In this document: positions 47,058 through 54,954 of the stretch, in pieces | Layout: each line of letters starts with the position of its first letter | How positions within the stretch are numbered: position 1 is the first letter of the stretch | Translations under genes and position numbers: made by a program | DNA from: Myxococcales bacterium | GTDB taxonomy: Bacteria; Myxococcota_A; Polyangia; Polyangiales; Ga0077539 | DNA length: 64,000 bases | NCBI GenBank assembly: GCA_013298625.1 | Contig: JAAFIF010000034.1 | Span: 1 to 64,000 of the forward strand | Reading direction: 5' to 3' | The notes under the pieces: generated by a model | What the model was told of the DNA's origin: nothing | The model's database searches: none | The model's input: only the letters and a program-made list of their open reading frames with translations

Positions 47058-47786
47058 CTATTTCTTCGCTTCTTTGCCGGGAATCTTGCGCTTCTTGGGC
47101 GCGCGCTGCTGCGTCGCACCATCGCCGCGGGACTCTTGGTTGGACACGCGCTGGCGCAGGGCGGCGAGCTCGGCGCGCAGGGACTCGATGTCGTCGCGCT
47201 GGGCTTCGAGCGCGCTCTCTTGCGCGGACGGGGCTTCGAGCGTGCCGGCGAGCGCGGGCTCGTCGGGATGCATGCTGGGGACGACCATGGCCGGCTGGGG
47301 GACCACGGCTGGGGGCATGGCGTAGGCGCCGGGCGGGGGGGCGTACGCTTGCGCGCCGCCGGGCCACGGGAGGGCGCCGTTGAGCAAGCGCGCGAGGGCG
47401 TCGGTGGCGGCGAAGGGCAGCGTGGCCAGCGGGTTGAACGGCGCGAGCGCCTGCGCGCCCCTTCGAGATTGAACGTAGAAATCCAGGGCCGTGGACAGGT
47501 AGCGCCCGAGAAAATCCGAGAGGGCGTCGTCGCCGAGCCGCACGAGCTGGGTGAGCAGCGGGACCGAGAGAAAGCGCGCCGCGCCGCGGCCGTCGAAGAG
47601 CATCTGCGCGAGCGTTTGTTGCGTGAGGTCTTCGTTGGTGGTGGCGTCGACGATGCGCACGTCTGCCCCGCCCTTCACGCGCGAGACGAGCTCGTCGAGC
47701 GTGATGTACGCGCTGTCCGTCGTGTCGTACAGCCGTCGGTTGGGGTACTTCTTGATGAGCCTGGGGGGCTGGCGGGTGAACCTCAT
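47058..47786 (-). CDS. phaR: Polyhydroxyalkanoate synthesis regulator PhaR
   Basis: 242 residues from the ATG at 47786. The N-terminal PhaR DNA-binding domain opens with RLIKKYPNRRLYDTTDSAYITLDEL (about 9-33, key residues KKYPNRRLYD), followed by the PHB_acc segment (LTQLVRLGDDALSDFLGRYL). The C-terminus has a Pro/Ala-rich stretch, a coiled coil (ALEAQRDDIESLRAELAALR) and a basic tail. PhaR represses phasin and PHA genes until granules titrate it away. An in-frame ATG at 47837 would add 17 residues but overlaps the operator. Probable target sites lie on both sides of the gene. Confidence 0.92.
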   Translation of the reverse strand: MRFTRQPPRLIKKYPNRRLYDTTDSAYITLDELVSRVKGGADVRIVDATTNEDLTQQTLAQMLFDGRGAARFLSVPLLTQLVRLGDDALSDFLGRYLSTALDFYVQSRRGAQALAPFNPLATLPFAATDALARLLNGALPWPGGAQAYAPPPGAYAMPPAVVPQPAMVVPSMHPDEPALAGTLEAPSAQESALEAQRDDIESLRAELAALRQRVSNQESRGDGATQQRAPKKRKIPGKEAKK

Positions 47787-47837
47787 CGGCCGCGGGAGCG
47801 TACCGCGAGCCGGGCCAGCGCGAAACGTCGAGGTCAT

Positions 47838-47867
47838 TTGTGCACTGCACCATTGCACCGCTTGACA
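47838..47867 (+). promoter_or_regulatory. Second probable PhaR operator with -35 box
   Basis: TTGTGCACTGCAC (47838-47850) plus a further TTGCAC (47854-47859) precede TTGACA (47862-47867). The spacing from TTGTGCA to the -35 is 24 bp, against 23 bp at 47029-47052. No good -10 is visible. The site lies 52 bp before phaR on the other strand, so it may control both phaR and the phasin-like gene at 47958. Confidence 0.5.
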
Positions 47868-47957
47868 ATCCTTGTCCACTGTGGAATCCAACGCGCCTCG
47901 CGACGTGTTGCGGCACACCATTGCCGCTCGCCCGTCGCGCACTCGAAGGAGCGCACC

Positions 47958-48251
47958 ATGTTCGGCTGGGATCAGTGGAAGAAGGGCTTCGAACGCTGGG
48001 AGAACTCGACCGCGCAGTACCTCGAGCAGGTGCTGAAGTCTCCGGCGGTGCTGGTCCCGGCGGGCGCGGCGCTCACCGTGGGGATGCGCGCGAAGGCCGC
48101 GGTGGACGCGGGGGTCGAGGCGATGTTGGCGGCGATGCGCTTGCCGACGCGCGGCGATCAAGAGCGCGCGATGCACCAGCTCAACCAGCTGCAGAGCCAG
48201 CTGTTCGACCTGCGCGAGAAGCTCGAAGACCTCGAGCACAACAAGCGCTGA
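47958..48251 (+). CDS. Phasin/PhaE-like granule protein
   Basis: 97 residues, ATG with AAGGAG 7 bases upstream. The start MFGWDQWKKGFERWENSTAQYLEQVLKSP is typical of phasin-like proteins; the middle is hydrophobic (AVLVPAGAALTVGMRAKAAV) and the C-terminus is a coiled coil (HQLNQLQSQLFDLREKLEDLE). It may coat granules or be the partner subunit of the class III-type synthase at 50089. The probable PhaR site is upstream. Confidence 0.78.
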   Translation: MFGWDQWKKGFERWENSTAQYLEQVLKSPAVLVPAGAALTVGMRAKAAVDAGVEAMLAAMRLPTRGDQERAMHQLNQLQSQLFDLREKLEDLEHNKR

Positions 48252-48304
48252 CCGCCGCTACGCCAGGGACCACGCATCGAAGTCACAGAGAGGGACCACG
48301 CACC

Positions 48305-50053
48305 ATGGACGTCACGCCGTACATCGCTCGGATCGACCCCGCGCCGCTCGCAGTGTTCAACCGCTTGGAGACGCACCGGGACAAGCCCCGGTTCATGCTT
48401 CCGCGGCAGGGCGGGGGGTGGGACGCGGTGACGTGGGGGCAGTTCGCGACGGAGATCGAAGAGATCGGCGCGTACCTGATCGCGCGCGGGATCGCGCACC
48501 GTGACCGGGGAGCGGTCTTCGCGCCGAACCGCGTCGAGTGGATGAGCGCGGCGCTCGGGCTCGAAGCGGCCGGCGGCGTGATGGTCCCGGTCTACCCGGC
48601 GTCCACGGCAGAGCAAGCGGCGTACATCCTCGAGCACTCGGACGCCAAGGTGGTCTTCGTCGACACGCCGGCGCTGCTCGCGCGCTTGTTCGCGGCGTCC
48701 GCGGCGCTCTCGAACGTCGAGACCGTGATCACCCTCGATGACAGCGTCGACCCTGGCAAGATCGCCGACAGCGCCGTCGAGAAGGGCCTGTGCTCGCGCG
48801 AAGCCGCAGAAGCTCTGCGCGAGCGCGTCGTCCTCTGGTCCTCGGCGCGCGCCCAAGGGCGGGCGAAGCTCGCGGCGGACCCGACCGTTGTGCGCCGCAG
48901 CATGGCGGCGATCGACCTCGATGCGCCCGCGGTGATGCTCTACACGAGCGGGACGACGGGCAATCCGAAGGGCGTTCCGCTCACGCACAACAACGTGGGG
49001 GTGAACGGGCGGGACTGGCTCGTGTGCAACGGGCCGGTGATCGACGAGGGCGCGGTGGACCTGTTGTGGCTGCCGTTTAGCCACATCTTCGGCTTCGGCG
49101 AGGCGTGCCTCGGCAACACCCTCGGGTTCACCACGTACATGAGCGACCCGGCCTCGGTGCTCTCGAAGCTGCCCGAGGTGAAGCCCACGGTGTTCATGAG
49201 CGTCCCGGCTTACTGGGAGAAGATCGCGATGGGCGTCGCGACCGAAGCCGATCCGAGCAAGCGAAGCGAGAAGCTCGCCGCGCTCACGGGCGGACGGTTT
49301 CAGTTCTGCCTATCGGGCGGCGCGGGGCTCAAGCGCGAGGTCAAAGAGCTCTTTCACCAGTGCGGCGTGCTGATCATCGAGGGCTACGGCCTCACCGAGT
49401 GCTCGCCGACGCTCACGCTCAACCGACTCGATCGCTTTCGCTTCGACAGCGTCGGCGTGGCCCTGCCCTCGGTCGAGCTCAAGCTCGCCGAGGACGGAGA
49501 GATCCTCGCGAAGGGCCCCAACATCTTCGCGGGCTACCACAAGGACCCCGAGGCCACGCGCGGGACGTTCACCGAGGACGGGTGGTTCAAGACCGGCGAC
49601 GTCGGGCGTTGGACCGAAGACGGCTTTCTGCAGATCATCGACCGCAAGAAGGACATCCTCGTCACCGCGGGCGGCAAGAACGTGCCCCCCGTCAACATCG
49701 AGCTGCGCTTCGCGGACGAGCCCTTGTTCACGCACGTGGTCGTCTACGGCGACGGAAAGCGCTTTCTCACCGCCGGCGTCTGGATCAACGAGGGCGTCGC
49801 CAAGGCGCTGCTCGGCGCGCAGTGGGACGACGAAGCGGGCCGCGATGCTGCGCTGCACAAGCTCGTGCAAGAGCGCGTCGACCGCGTCAACGCTCAGCTC
49901 GCCAACTACGAGAGCATCAAGAAGTTCGTGGTGATGCCGGCGGCGCTGACGGTCGAGGGCGGGCTGCTCACCGCCTCGCTCAAGGTGCGGCGCAAGAAGG
50001 TGTACGAGGCGTTCAAAGCGCAGTTCGAAGGGCTCTACGAGCCAGTAGGCTGA
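48305..50053 (+). CDS. Long-chain acyl-CoA synthetase (AMP-forming)
   Basis: 582 residues. ANL-superfamily marks in order: phosphate loop YTSGTTGNPKG (213-223), LPFSHIFG, EGYGLTECSPT, the ATP-binding FKTGDVGRW and the hinge DRKKDILVTAGGKNVPP with the conserved Lys later (LTASLKVRRKKV). It activates fatty acids to acyl-CoA via an acyl-AMP. The length and FSHIF pattern fit long-chain FadD-type enzymes. Lying between a phasin gene and phaC, it may feed acyl-CoA into PHA synthesis or recycle monomers. Confidence 0.94.
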   Translation: MDVTPYIARIDPAPLAVFNRLETHRDKPRFMLPRQGGGWDAVTWGQFATEIEEIGAYLIARGIAHRDRGAVFAPNRVEWMSAALGLEAAGGVMVPVYPASTAEQAAYILEHSDAKVVFVDTPALLARLFAASAALSNVETVITLDDSVDPGKIADSAVEKGLCSREAAEALRERVVLWSSARAQGRAKLAADPTVVRRSMAAIDLDAPAVMLYTSGTTGNPKGVPLTHNNVGVNGRDWLVCNGPVIDEGAVDLLWLPFSHIFGFGEACLGNTLGFTTYMSDPASVLSKLPEVKPTVFMSVPAYWEKIAMGVATEADPSKRSEKLAALTGGRFQFCLSGGAGLKREVKELFHQCGVLIIEGYGLTECSPTLTLNRLDRFRFDSVGVALPSVELKLAEDGEILAKGPNIFAGYHKDPEATRGTFTEDGWFKTGDVGRWTEDGFLQIIDRKKDILVTAGGKNVPPVNIELRFADEPLFTHVVVYGDGKRFLTAGVWINEGVAKALLGAQWDDEAGRDAALHKLVQERVDRVNAQLANYESIKKFVVMPAALTVEGGLLTASLKVRRKKVYEAFKAQFEGLYEPVG

Positions 50054-50088
50054 TGGCAACCCGCGGCGCGGCGGCAGAGGGATCTCAC

Positions 50089-51135
50089 ATGGCGATCAAG
50101 AGCGCAGAGCTCGAGCGCGAAGCGAAGCGGTGGAAGAACCTGCTCGGCCTGGTCCGGCGCAAGAAGCCCGTGGTCGGCGGCTCTCCGCACCGCGTGGTGC
50201 ACCGCGAGAACAAATGGAGCCTCTTGCGCTACGAGCACCCCGACGGCGCGGCTCCAGCGTTTCGTACGCCGGTCCTGCTCGTCCCGTCGCTCATCAATCG
50301 CCACTACGTGCTCGACCTCGCGCCGCAGCAATCGATGGTCGAAGACCTCGTTCGCCGCGGCCACGACGTGTTCGTGATCGACTGGGGCACGCCCGGCCGC
50401 GAGGATCGATACATCTCGTTCGACGACGTGTGCGACCGCGCCATCGCGCGCGCGCTGCGCGTCGCCTCGAGCTTCGGTCAGTCGGGCAAGGCGCACTTGC
50501 TGGGCTACTGCATGGGCGGGACGCTCACGGTCATTCACACGGCGGTGCACCCCGAGCGGGTCGCGACGCTCACCGCGCTCGCCGCGCCCGTGGTGTTCAA
50601 CGACGAAGGGTTGCTCTCGCAGTGGGTGCGCAGCCCGGGGTTCGACGTCAACGTGATGGTGGACACGTTCGGGCTCGTTCCGTGGCAGCTGATGCAGCCG
50701 GCGTTTCAGCTGTTGAGGCCAACGCTCAACCTGTGGAAGGCCGTGCAGCTCGTCGACAAGGCGTGGGACGACGAGTTCTTGGACTCGTTTCTCGCGGTCG
50801 AGACGTGGGGCAACGACAACGTCTCTCTGCCCGGCGAGTTCTACCGTCGGTACATCGACGAGCTGTACCGCGGCGACGCCCTCGCCAAGGGCGGCTTTCT
50901 TCTCTCGGGCCGCGACGCGCGCATGGAGAACATCACCACGCCCGTGATGGCCATCACGTTCGAGCACGACAACATCGTCCCGTGGAAGAGCGCCGCCACG
51001 CTGCTCGACCGCGTGAAGAGCGAAGACAAAGTGCACTTGCACCAGCCGGGCGGACACGTCGGCGCGGTTGTCTCGAAGAAGGCTTCGCAGCGGCTGTGGC
51101 CGAAGCTCTCGGGCTTCTGGCAGTCGCACGACTGA
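50089..51135 (+). CDS. phaC: PHA synthase, class III-like PhaC
   Basis: 348 residues from the ATG at 50089 with AGAGGGA upstream (ATG 50053, overlapping the previous stop, is possible). PVLLVPSLINRHYVLDLAPQ and VRRGHDVFVIDWGTPG are PhaC landmarks. The nucleophile elbow is canonical: LLGYCMGG with C141. The acid lies in EHDNIVP and the His in GGHVGAV. The size fits class III PhaC, which needs a second subunit; the small helical proteins at 46690 and 47958 are candidates. It polymerises hydroxyacyl-CoA into polyester on granules. No phaA or phaB gene is in the window. Confidence 0.94.
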   Translation: MAIKSAELEREAKRWKNLLGLVRRKKPVVGGSPHRVVHRENKWSLLRYEHPDGAAPAFRTPVLLVPSLINRHYVLDLAPQQSMVEDLVRRGHDVFVIDWGTPGREDRYISFDDVCDRAIARALRVASSFGQSGKAHLLGYCMGGTLTVIHTAVHPERVATLTALAAPVVFNDEGLLSQWVRSPGFDVNVMVDTFGLVPWQLMQPAFQLLRPTLNLWKAVQLVDKAWDDEFLDSFLAVETWGNDNVSLPGEFYRRYIDELYRGDALAKGGFLLSGRDARMENITTPVMAITFEHDNIVPWKSAATLLDRVKSEDKVHLHQPGGHVGAVVSKKASQRLWPKLSGFWQSHD

Positions 51136-51148
51136 GAGGGGATCGCTG

Positions 51149-52900
51149 TCAGCGCCGCGCAGACGCCGCGCGCGCGCCGCTCACCTCGGCGTCGCTCGCG
51201 CGCACAAAGGCGTCGAGCCCGGTCGCTGCGTGGGCGTTGGCGAGCTGCTCGAGCTGCTCGCTGAGCTCTTGCGCCGTCGGCCGCTCGCTGGCCTGCTTGT
51301 TCAAGCACCGCATGATCAGCGCGCAGAGCTCTTTGGGCGCTGTCTTCGCGATGGACTCGAGCGCCAGGGGAGCCTCGGTCATGTGCGCCTTGAGCCAGCC
51401 TGCACCCGTCGTGGGGGCGTACGGCGAGCGCGACGAGAGCGCGTAGTAGAGCAAGAGCCCCAGCGAGTAGACGTCGGCGCGGCCATCGATCGAGCTCTCG
51501 CGCGTCTCGTCGCGGAGGTACTCGGGCGCGACGTACTCGGGGTCGACCCCCGAGAGCACGGTGTGCGTGCTGGTGCCGCGCTGAACGGGCCGCACCGTGC
51601 CGAAGCCGAGCAGGCGAACGCCGGGCGAAAACGCGCTGAGCATGATGTTGGACGGCGTCACCGAGCGGTGCACGATGCCCTTGGCGTGCGCTTCTGCGAG
51701 GGCGCCTGCGAGCAGCGCTCCGAAGCGCGCGACCATGGGCGCGGGCATCGCGCCGTTGGCGCGGACCCACTTCTCGATCGAGAGGCCGGGCACATACTCG
51801 AGGGCCTGCACGAGAAAGCCGTCCTCGGTGAGGTCGATGTGCACGGTGCGAACGAACACCGCGTGCCGCACGGTCGTGAGCGAGTGGATCTCTGCGAGCA
51901 TCGTGTTGAACGCGTCGAGCTCGCCCGCCGACGAAGCCTGCGCGACGCGGAGGACCACGCGCGAGTTGCTCACACGATCATCGGCGAGCCAGACGGAGCC
52001 AGCGGTGTTGAGCGGCGCGTCGACGACGAAGCGCGATCCGACGATCGTCCCAGCGGTGATGGTGCGGCGACCGCTCGCGCCTTGGGCGAGGCTCGCGAGC
52101 GCGAGCGAGAGCTCTTTGGAGCGCTGCTGCACTTGCGCGTCGAGGTGACGATTCAAGCGCGCGATCTCGTCGACGTACGAGAAGATCTCTCGGACCTGGC
52201 CGTCGACGCGCTCTTCGAGGGCCTCTCGCGCGGTTTTCTCGGACCACCGCGAGCGCAGCTCGTTGACCAGCGTGTGCACGGGCACGCGGGACCAGAGAAA
52301 GCCCAGCACCCCCGTCGAGAGCACGGTGCCGATGGCCGCCCCGCGCACGGCGTGGTCTTGTTGCAGAAGCGCGATGGCGACGGCGAGGATGCCCGAGGCG
52401 GCTCCGTACAACAGCGCGGCGGAGCGCAGGTCGATGGCGGCGGTGGCGGCGCCCATGACGCACACGACGAAGAAACCGTACGAGCCGTGCGTGCGCTGCG
52501 CGTTGGCGGACATGAGCGCGCCGAAGAGCGGATAGAAGCGCAGCGCGGCTTCGAAGAGCGCGGTGCGCGCGCGCGACGCGCGGATCTTCTTGGTCGAGGT
52601 GTTGATCGCGAGCAGCACGACGACGACGAAGCAAGCGGCGATGGTGTGCAGCCGCACCATCGTGTGCAGCCACTCGACCTGCGAGCGCGACGACGGCGCG
52701 AGCGCGTTGAAGTACACCGCGGCGACGAGGTGACCGACGAGCGCGATCGGCGCGCCTGCGCGGAGGTACTTGTGCAGGTGCGCGAGGCGCGCGTGATCGT
52801 AGGCCGCGAGCTCCTCAGCGCTGAAGCCCGCGGTGGGCTCGAGCGATTGCCACACTCGCTTGAGCAGCGAAGGGCGAGGTCTGGCGGGATCGACGGTCAC
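51149..52900 (-). CDS. Membrane pseudokinase (Hanks-type, degenerate)
   Basis: 583 residues from the GTG at 52900. About six transmembrane helices fill residues 50-204, then a coiled coil (about 222-270) and a kinase-like domain from about 290. All three catalytic positions are changed: Arg318 (VVLRV) at the ATP-lysine, HRSVTPSN with Ser413 for the catalytic Asp, and LGFG with Gly432 for the DFG Asp. The APEYL motif and later helices are intact, so the fold is probably kept. It should not phosphorylate proteins normally and may act as a scaffold or allosteric partner of a true kinase. The N-terminal membrane sensor is unlike the single-helix kinase at 8220. Confidence 0.88.
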   Translation of the reverse strand: MTVDPARPRPSLLKRVWQSLEPTAGFSAEELAAYDHARLAHLHKYLRAGAPIALVGHLVAAVYFNALAPSSRSQVEWLHTMVRLHTIAACFVVVVLLAINTSTKKIRASRARTALFEAALRFYPLFGALMSANAQRTHGSYGFFVVCVMGAATAAIDLRSAALLYGAASGILAVAIALLQQDHAVRGAAIGTVLSTGVLGFLWSRVPVHTLVNELRSRWSEKTAREALEERVDGQVREIFSYVDEIARLNRHLDAQVQQRSKELSLALASLAQGASGRRTITAGTIVGSRFVVDAPLNTAGSVWLADDRVSNSRVVLRVAQASSAGELDAFNTMLAEIHSLTTVRHAVFVRTVHIDLTEDGFLVQALEYVPGLSIEKWVRANGAMPAPMVARFGALLAGALAEAHAKGIVHRSVTPSNIMLSAFSPGVRLLGFGTVRPVQRGTSTHTVLSGVDPEYVAPEYLRDETRESSIDGRADVYSLGLLLYYALSSRSPYAPTTGAGWLKAHMTEAPLALESIAKTAPKELCALIMRCLNKQASERPTAQELSEQLEQLANAHAATGLDAFVRASDAEVSGARAASARR

Positions 52901-52912
52901 GTTTAGTTCGAC

Positions 52913-52918
52913 AGTATA
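52913..52918 (-). promoter_or_regulatory. Possible -10 box of the pseudokinase gene
   Basis: TATACT on the minus strand, 12 bp before the GTG start at 52900. Transcription would begin about 6 bases before the start codon, so the leader would be very short. No clear -35 at standard spacing. Confidence 0.35.
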
Positions 52919-52958
52919 AGTCGAAGGGAGGGTCGATTGGTAGCGAGACCAACGGCAT

Positions 52959-53279
52959 TTATGCGGCTGGGAGAATGGGGCGCTCGCGGTCGTCGAAGGC
53001 GACTCCGCGCTGTTTGAGCTCGCGACGAACGGCGAGCCGCTCGGTCGTGTACTCGTTGGTGTGGCCCCAGACGACGTACCACGCGACGCTCGCGAGGCCG
53101 ATCGCGGTGATGGCGACGAGCAGCCCGGCGAGGCCACCCTTGAAGTACCAGGCCACCGGCGCGAGGGCGATGGTGACGATCAGGAACGGCGCGCGGCGCT
53201 GGTCTCGGGAGAGCGACTCGATGTTGCGGTCGAGCCAATCGAGGCGTTCGAGGAGAACTTCGGTGCGATCACGGGCCAT
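52959..53279 (-). CDS. Small two-helix membrane protein
   Basis: 106 residues from the ATG at 53279. A short acidic/basic N-terminus (RTEVLLERLDWLDRNIESL) precedes two transmembrane helices (APFLIVTIALAPVAWYF and GLLVAITAIGLASVAWYVVW) and a charged tail. No family recognised. It lies between the anchored protein gene (16 bp upstream) and the pseudokinase (58 bp downstream) on the same strand. Confidence 0.72.
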   Translation of the reverse strand: MARDRTEVLLERLDWLDRNIESLSRDQRRAPFLIVTIALAPVAWYFKGGLAGLLVAITAIGLASVAWYVVWGHTNEYTTERLAVRRELKQRGVAFDDRERPILPAA

Positions 53280-53295
53280 GGGAGCGGCGGGCGCC

Positions 53296-54828
53296 TCAGC
53301 GCGAGCGGCGGCGGGCGCGAGCGGCGACGGCGCCGAGCGCGGCGAGCGCAGCGAGTGTGATGGTGCGAGAGGGGGTCGAGCGCGCGGGCGCGGCGGGGAC
53401 ACGGCAGGCGCACGCGGCGTCGATTTGGGGTCCGTTGTACTCGCTGGGAACCTCCCCCGGACCGGAGCCACCGCCGTCGCGGCGGGTGGGTCCGCCGTCG
53501 CTCGTTCCGCCGTCGCGACCGACGGGGGGACGGGTCATGTCGGCGCCGATGCCGAAGAGCCGAACGCGGTGCGGGTTGTTGGTGGCGCCGTTGGAGGCGA
53601 CGAGCACTTCGCTTCGAAACTCACCGCGCGAAGTCGGGCTAAACGAGATCGGCACGCTGCCCATCCCGCCGGCGCTCACGCAGCTCGAGTTCATCCCGAG
53701 CCTGAACGTCGGGTCGGACGGCGCGGACACACCCGCGGCCAGCGTCGACGCACCAGGATTCAAGATGATCAGGTTCTGCATCGCGGTCTGGCCGAGCATC
53801 ACGCTGCCGAAATCGATTTCGGGGTCGTTGAAGTTGGCGAGCGGCAGCAGCACGGGCTGATCGGTGGGCTCGAACGGATCGGGCAGCGATTCGTTGCTGA
53901 GCGCGATCGGCAAGAAGTCGTCACCCGTGGGCACATCGACGTTGGTGCAGATGCCGACCACACACACGCGACGGCTCACGATGAGCCGAAGTTGAATGGT
54001 GCCGCGGTAGCGGAGCTGCGGCTTCCAACGAACGGCGAGGTTGAGGCGGCCGTCCGCTGGGACGGGCACGGTGACCGCCGAAGTCGTCTCGTTGATGGCG
54101 CCGAAGACGTTGCCGGCCGCGCCGCTCGCGCGGTTGGGAAACCCGATTTCGGCGGTGCGCGCCCAGGCCTGCATGTTGTAGCGGGCTTGAATTTCCCAGG
54201 GATAGTCGTCGCCCGCGATCGTGACGGAGTTGTTGTAGATCCTGCGCCACGCCGACACGGGCAGCTCGACCTTGGTGGCGTCGTTGAACGAGAACTGCCA
54301 CGGGTCGAACGTGCGCATCCCCATGCCCTCCATGTCGTCGATGATTCGCGACAGGGGCAGGTCGATGGCGACGCCGAGAATGAAGATTCGACCGATCATT
54401 CGCAGGCCAAACGTCACGTTGAACGCGCCCGTACCGGGTGATCCCGTGGTCGAGAGCGTCAGCGGGCTCACGCCGCCGAGCCAGTTCACGTGGACCGTGC
54501 CGGCCATCGCGAGGCGGTAGGTGCCCGAGAAGAGCAGGTTGAACTCAGCGCCGAAATTACGGCTGCCGACCATTCGCATGCCCGTCCCGGGCCCGAAATC
54601 AACGGGCCCGTTGCGGTTGAAGCTCACCGGCACGTTGGCCGTGTTGATCGCGCCCGGACAGGACGGGAGCGTCGGCGTCGGTCCGCCTCCCCCTGCGTCG
54701 ACCTGCGGCGCAGCGTCAACCGGCGGCGCAGCGTCGCGCAGCCCCGCGTCTTGTGCGTGGGCGATCGCGGGTGCGATCGACGACAGAGCGATCGCCAACA
54801 TGGCCGACGGGGCGGTGCGAAGCTTCAT
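53296..54828 (-). CDS. Secreted protein with MYXO-CTERM-like anchor
   Basis: 510 residues, ATG with AGGAG upstream. Signal peptide MKLRTAPSAMLAIALSS...AIAHAQ, Asp/Ala linker to about 50, a large beta-rich domain, then an Ig-like module near 370-450 of the choice-of-anchor/ASPM-SPD-2 type (DPEIDFGSVMLGQTAMQNLII, SVPISFSPTSRGEFRSEVLV). A Gly/Asp linker leads to a C-terminal CACR motif, a hydrophobic helix and an Arg cluster, the layout of MYXO-CTERM sorting tails. It is probably anchored at the cell surface or processed. Function unknown. Confidence 0.85.
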   Translation of the reverse strand: MKLRTAPSAMLAIALSSIAPAIAHAQDAGLRDAAPPVDAAPQVDAGGGGPTPTLPSCPGAINTANVPVSFNRNGPVDFGPGTGMRMVGSRNFGAEFNLLFSGTYRLAMAGTVHVNWLGGVSPLTLSTTGSPGTGAFNVTFGLRMIGRIFILGVAIDLPLSRIIDDMEGMGMRTFDPWQFSFNDATKVELPVSAWRRIYNNSVTIAGDDYPWEIQARYNMQAWARTAEIGFPNRASGAAGNVFGAINETTSAVTVPVPADGRLNLAVRWKPQLRYRGTIQLRLIVSRRVCVVGICTNVDVPTGDDFLPIALSNESLPDPFEPTDQPVLLPLANFNDPEIDFGSVMLGQTAMQNLIILNPGASTLAAGVSAPSDPTFRLGMNSSCVSAGGMGSVPISFSPTSRGEFRSEVLVASNGATNNPHRVRLFGIGADMTRPPVGRDGGTSDGGPTRRDGGGSGPGEVPSEYNGPQIDAACACRVPAAPARSTPSRTITLAALAALGAVAARARRRSR

Positions 54829-54954
54829 GGGAGCAGTTCTCCTGCGAGGCAAAGGACAGAACTGCCGCAGTGTACCCTGCCCTGCGTCCCTGCGCGCAAG
54901 CAACGTCACGATCCCCATCCCAATCCCGTCACGATCCCCTTGGCGCTTCGTCGA

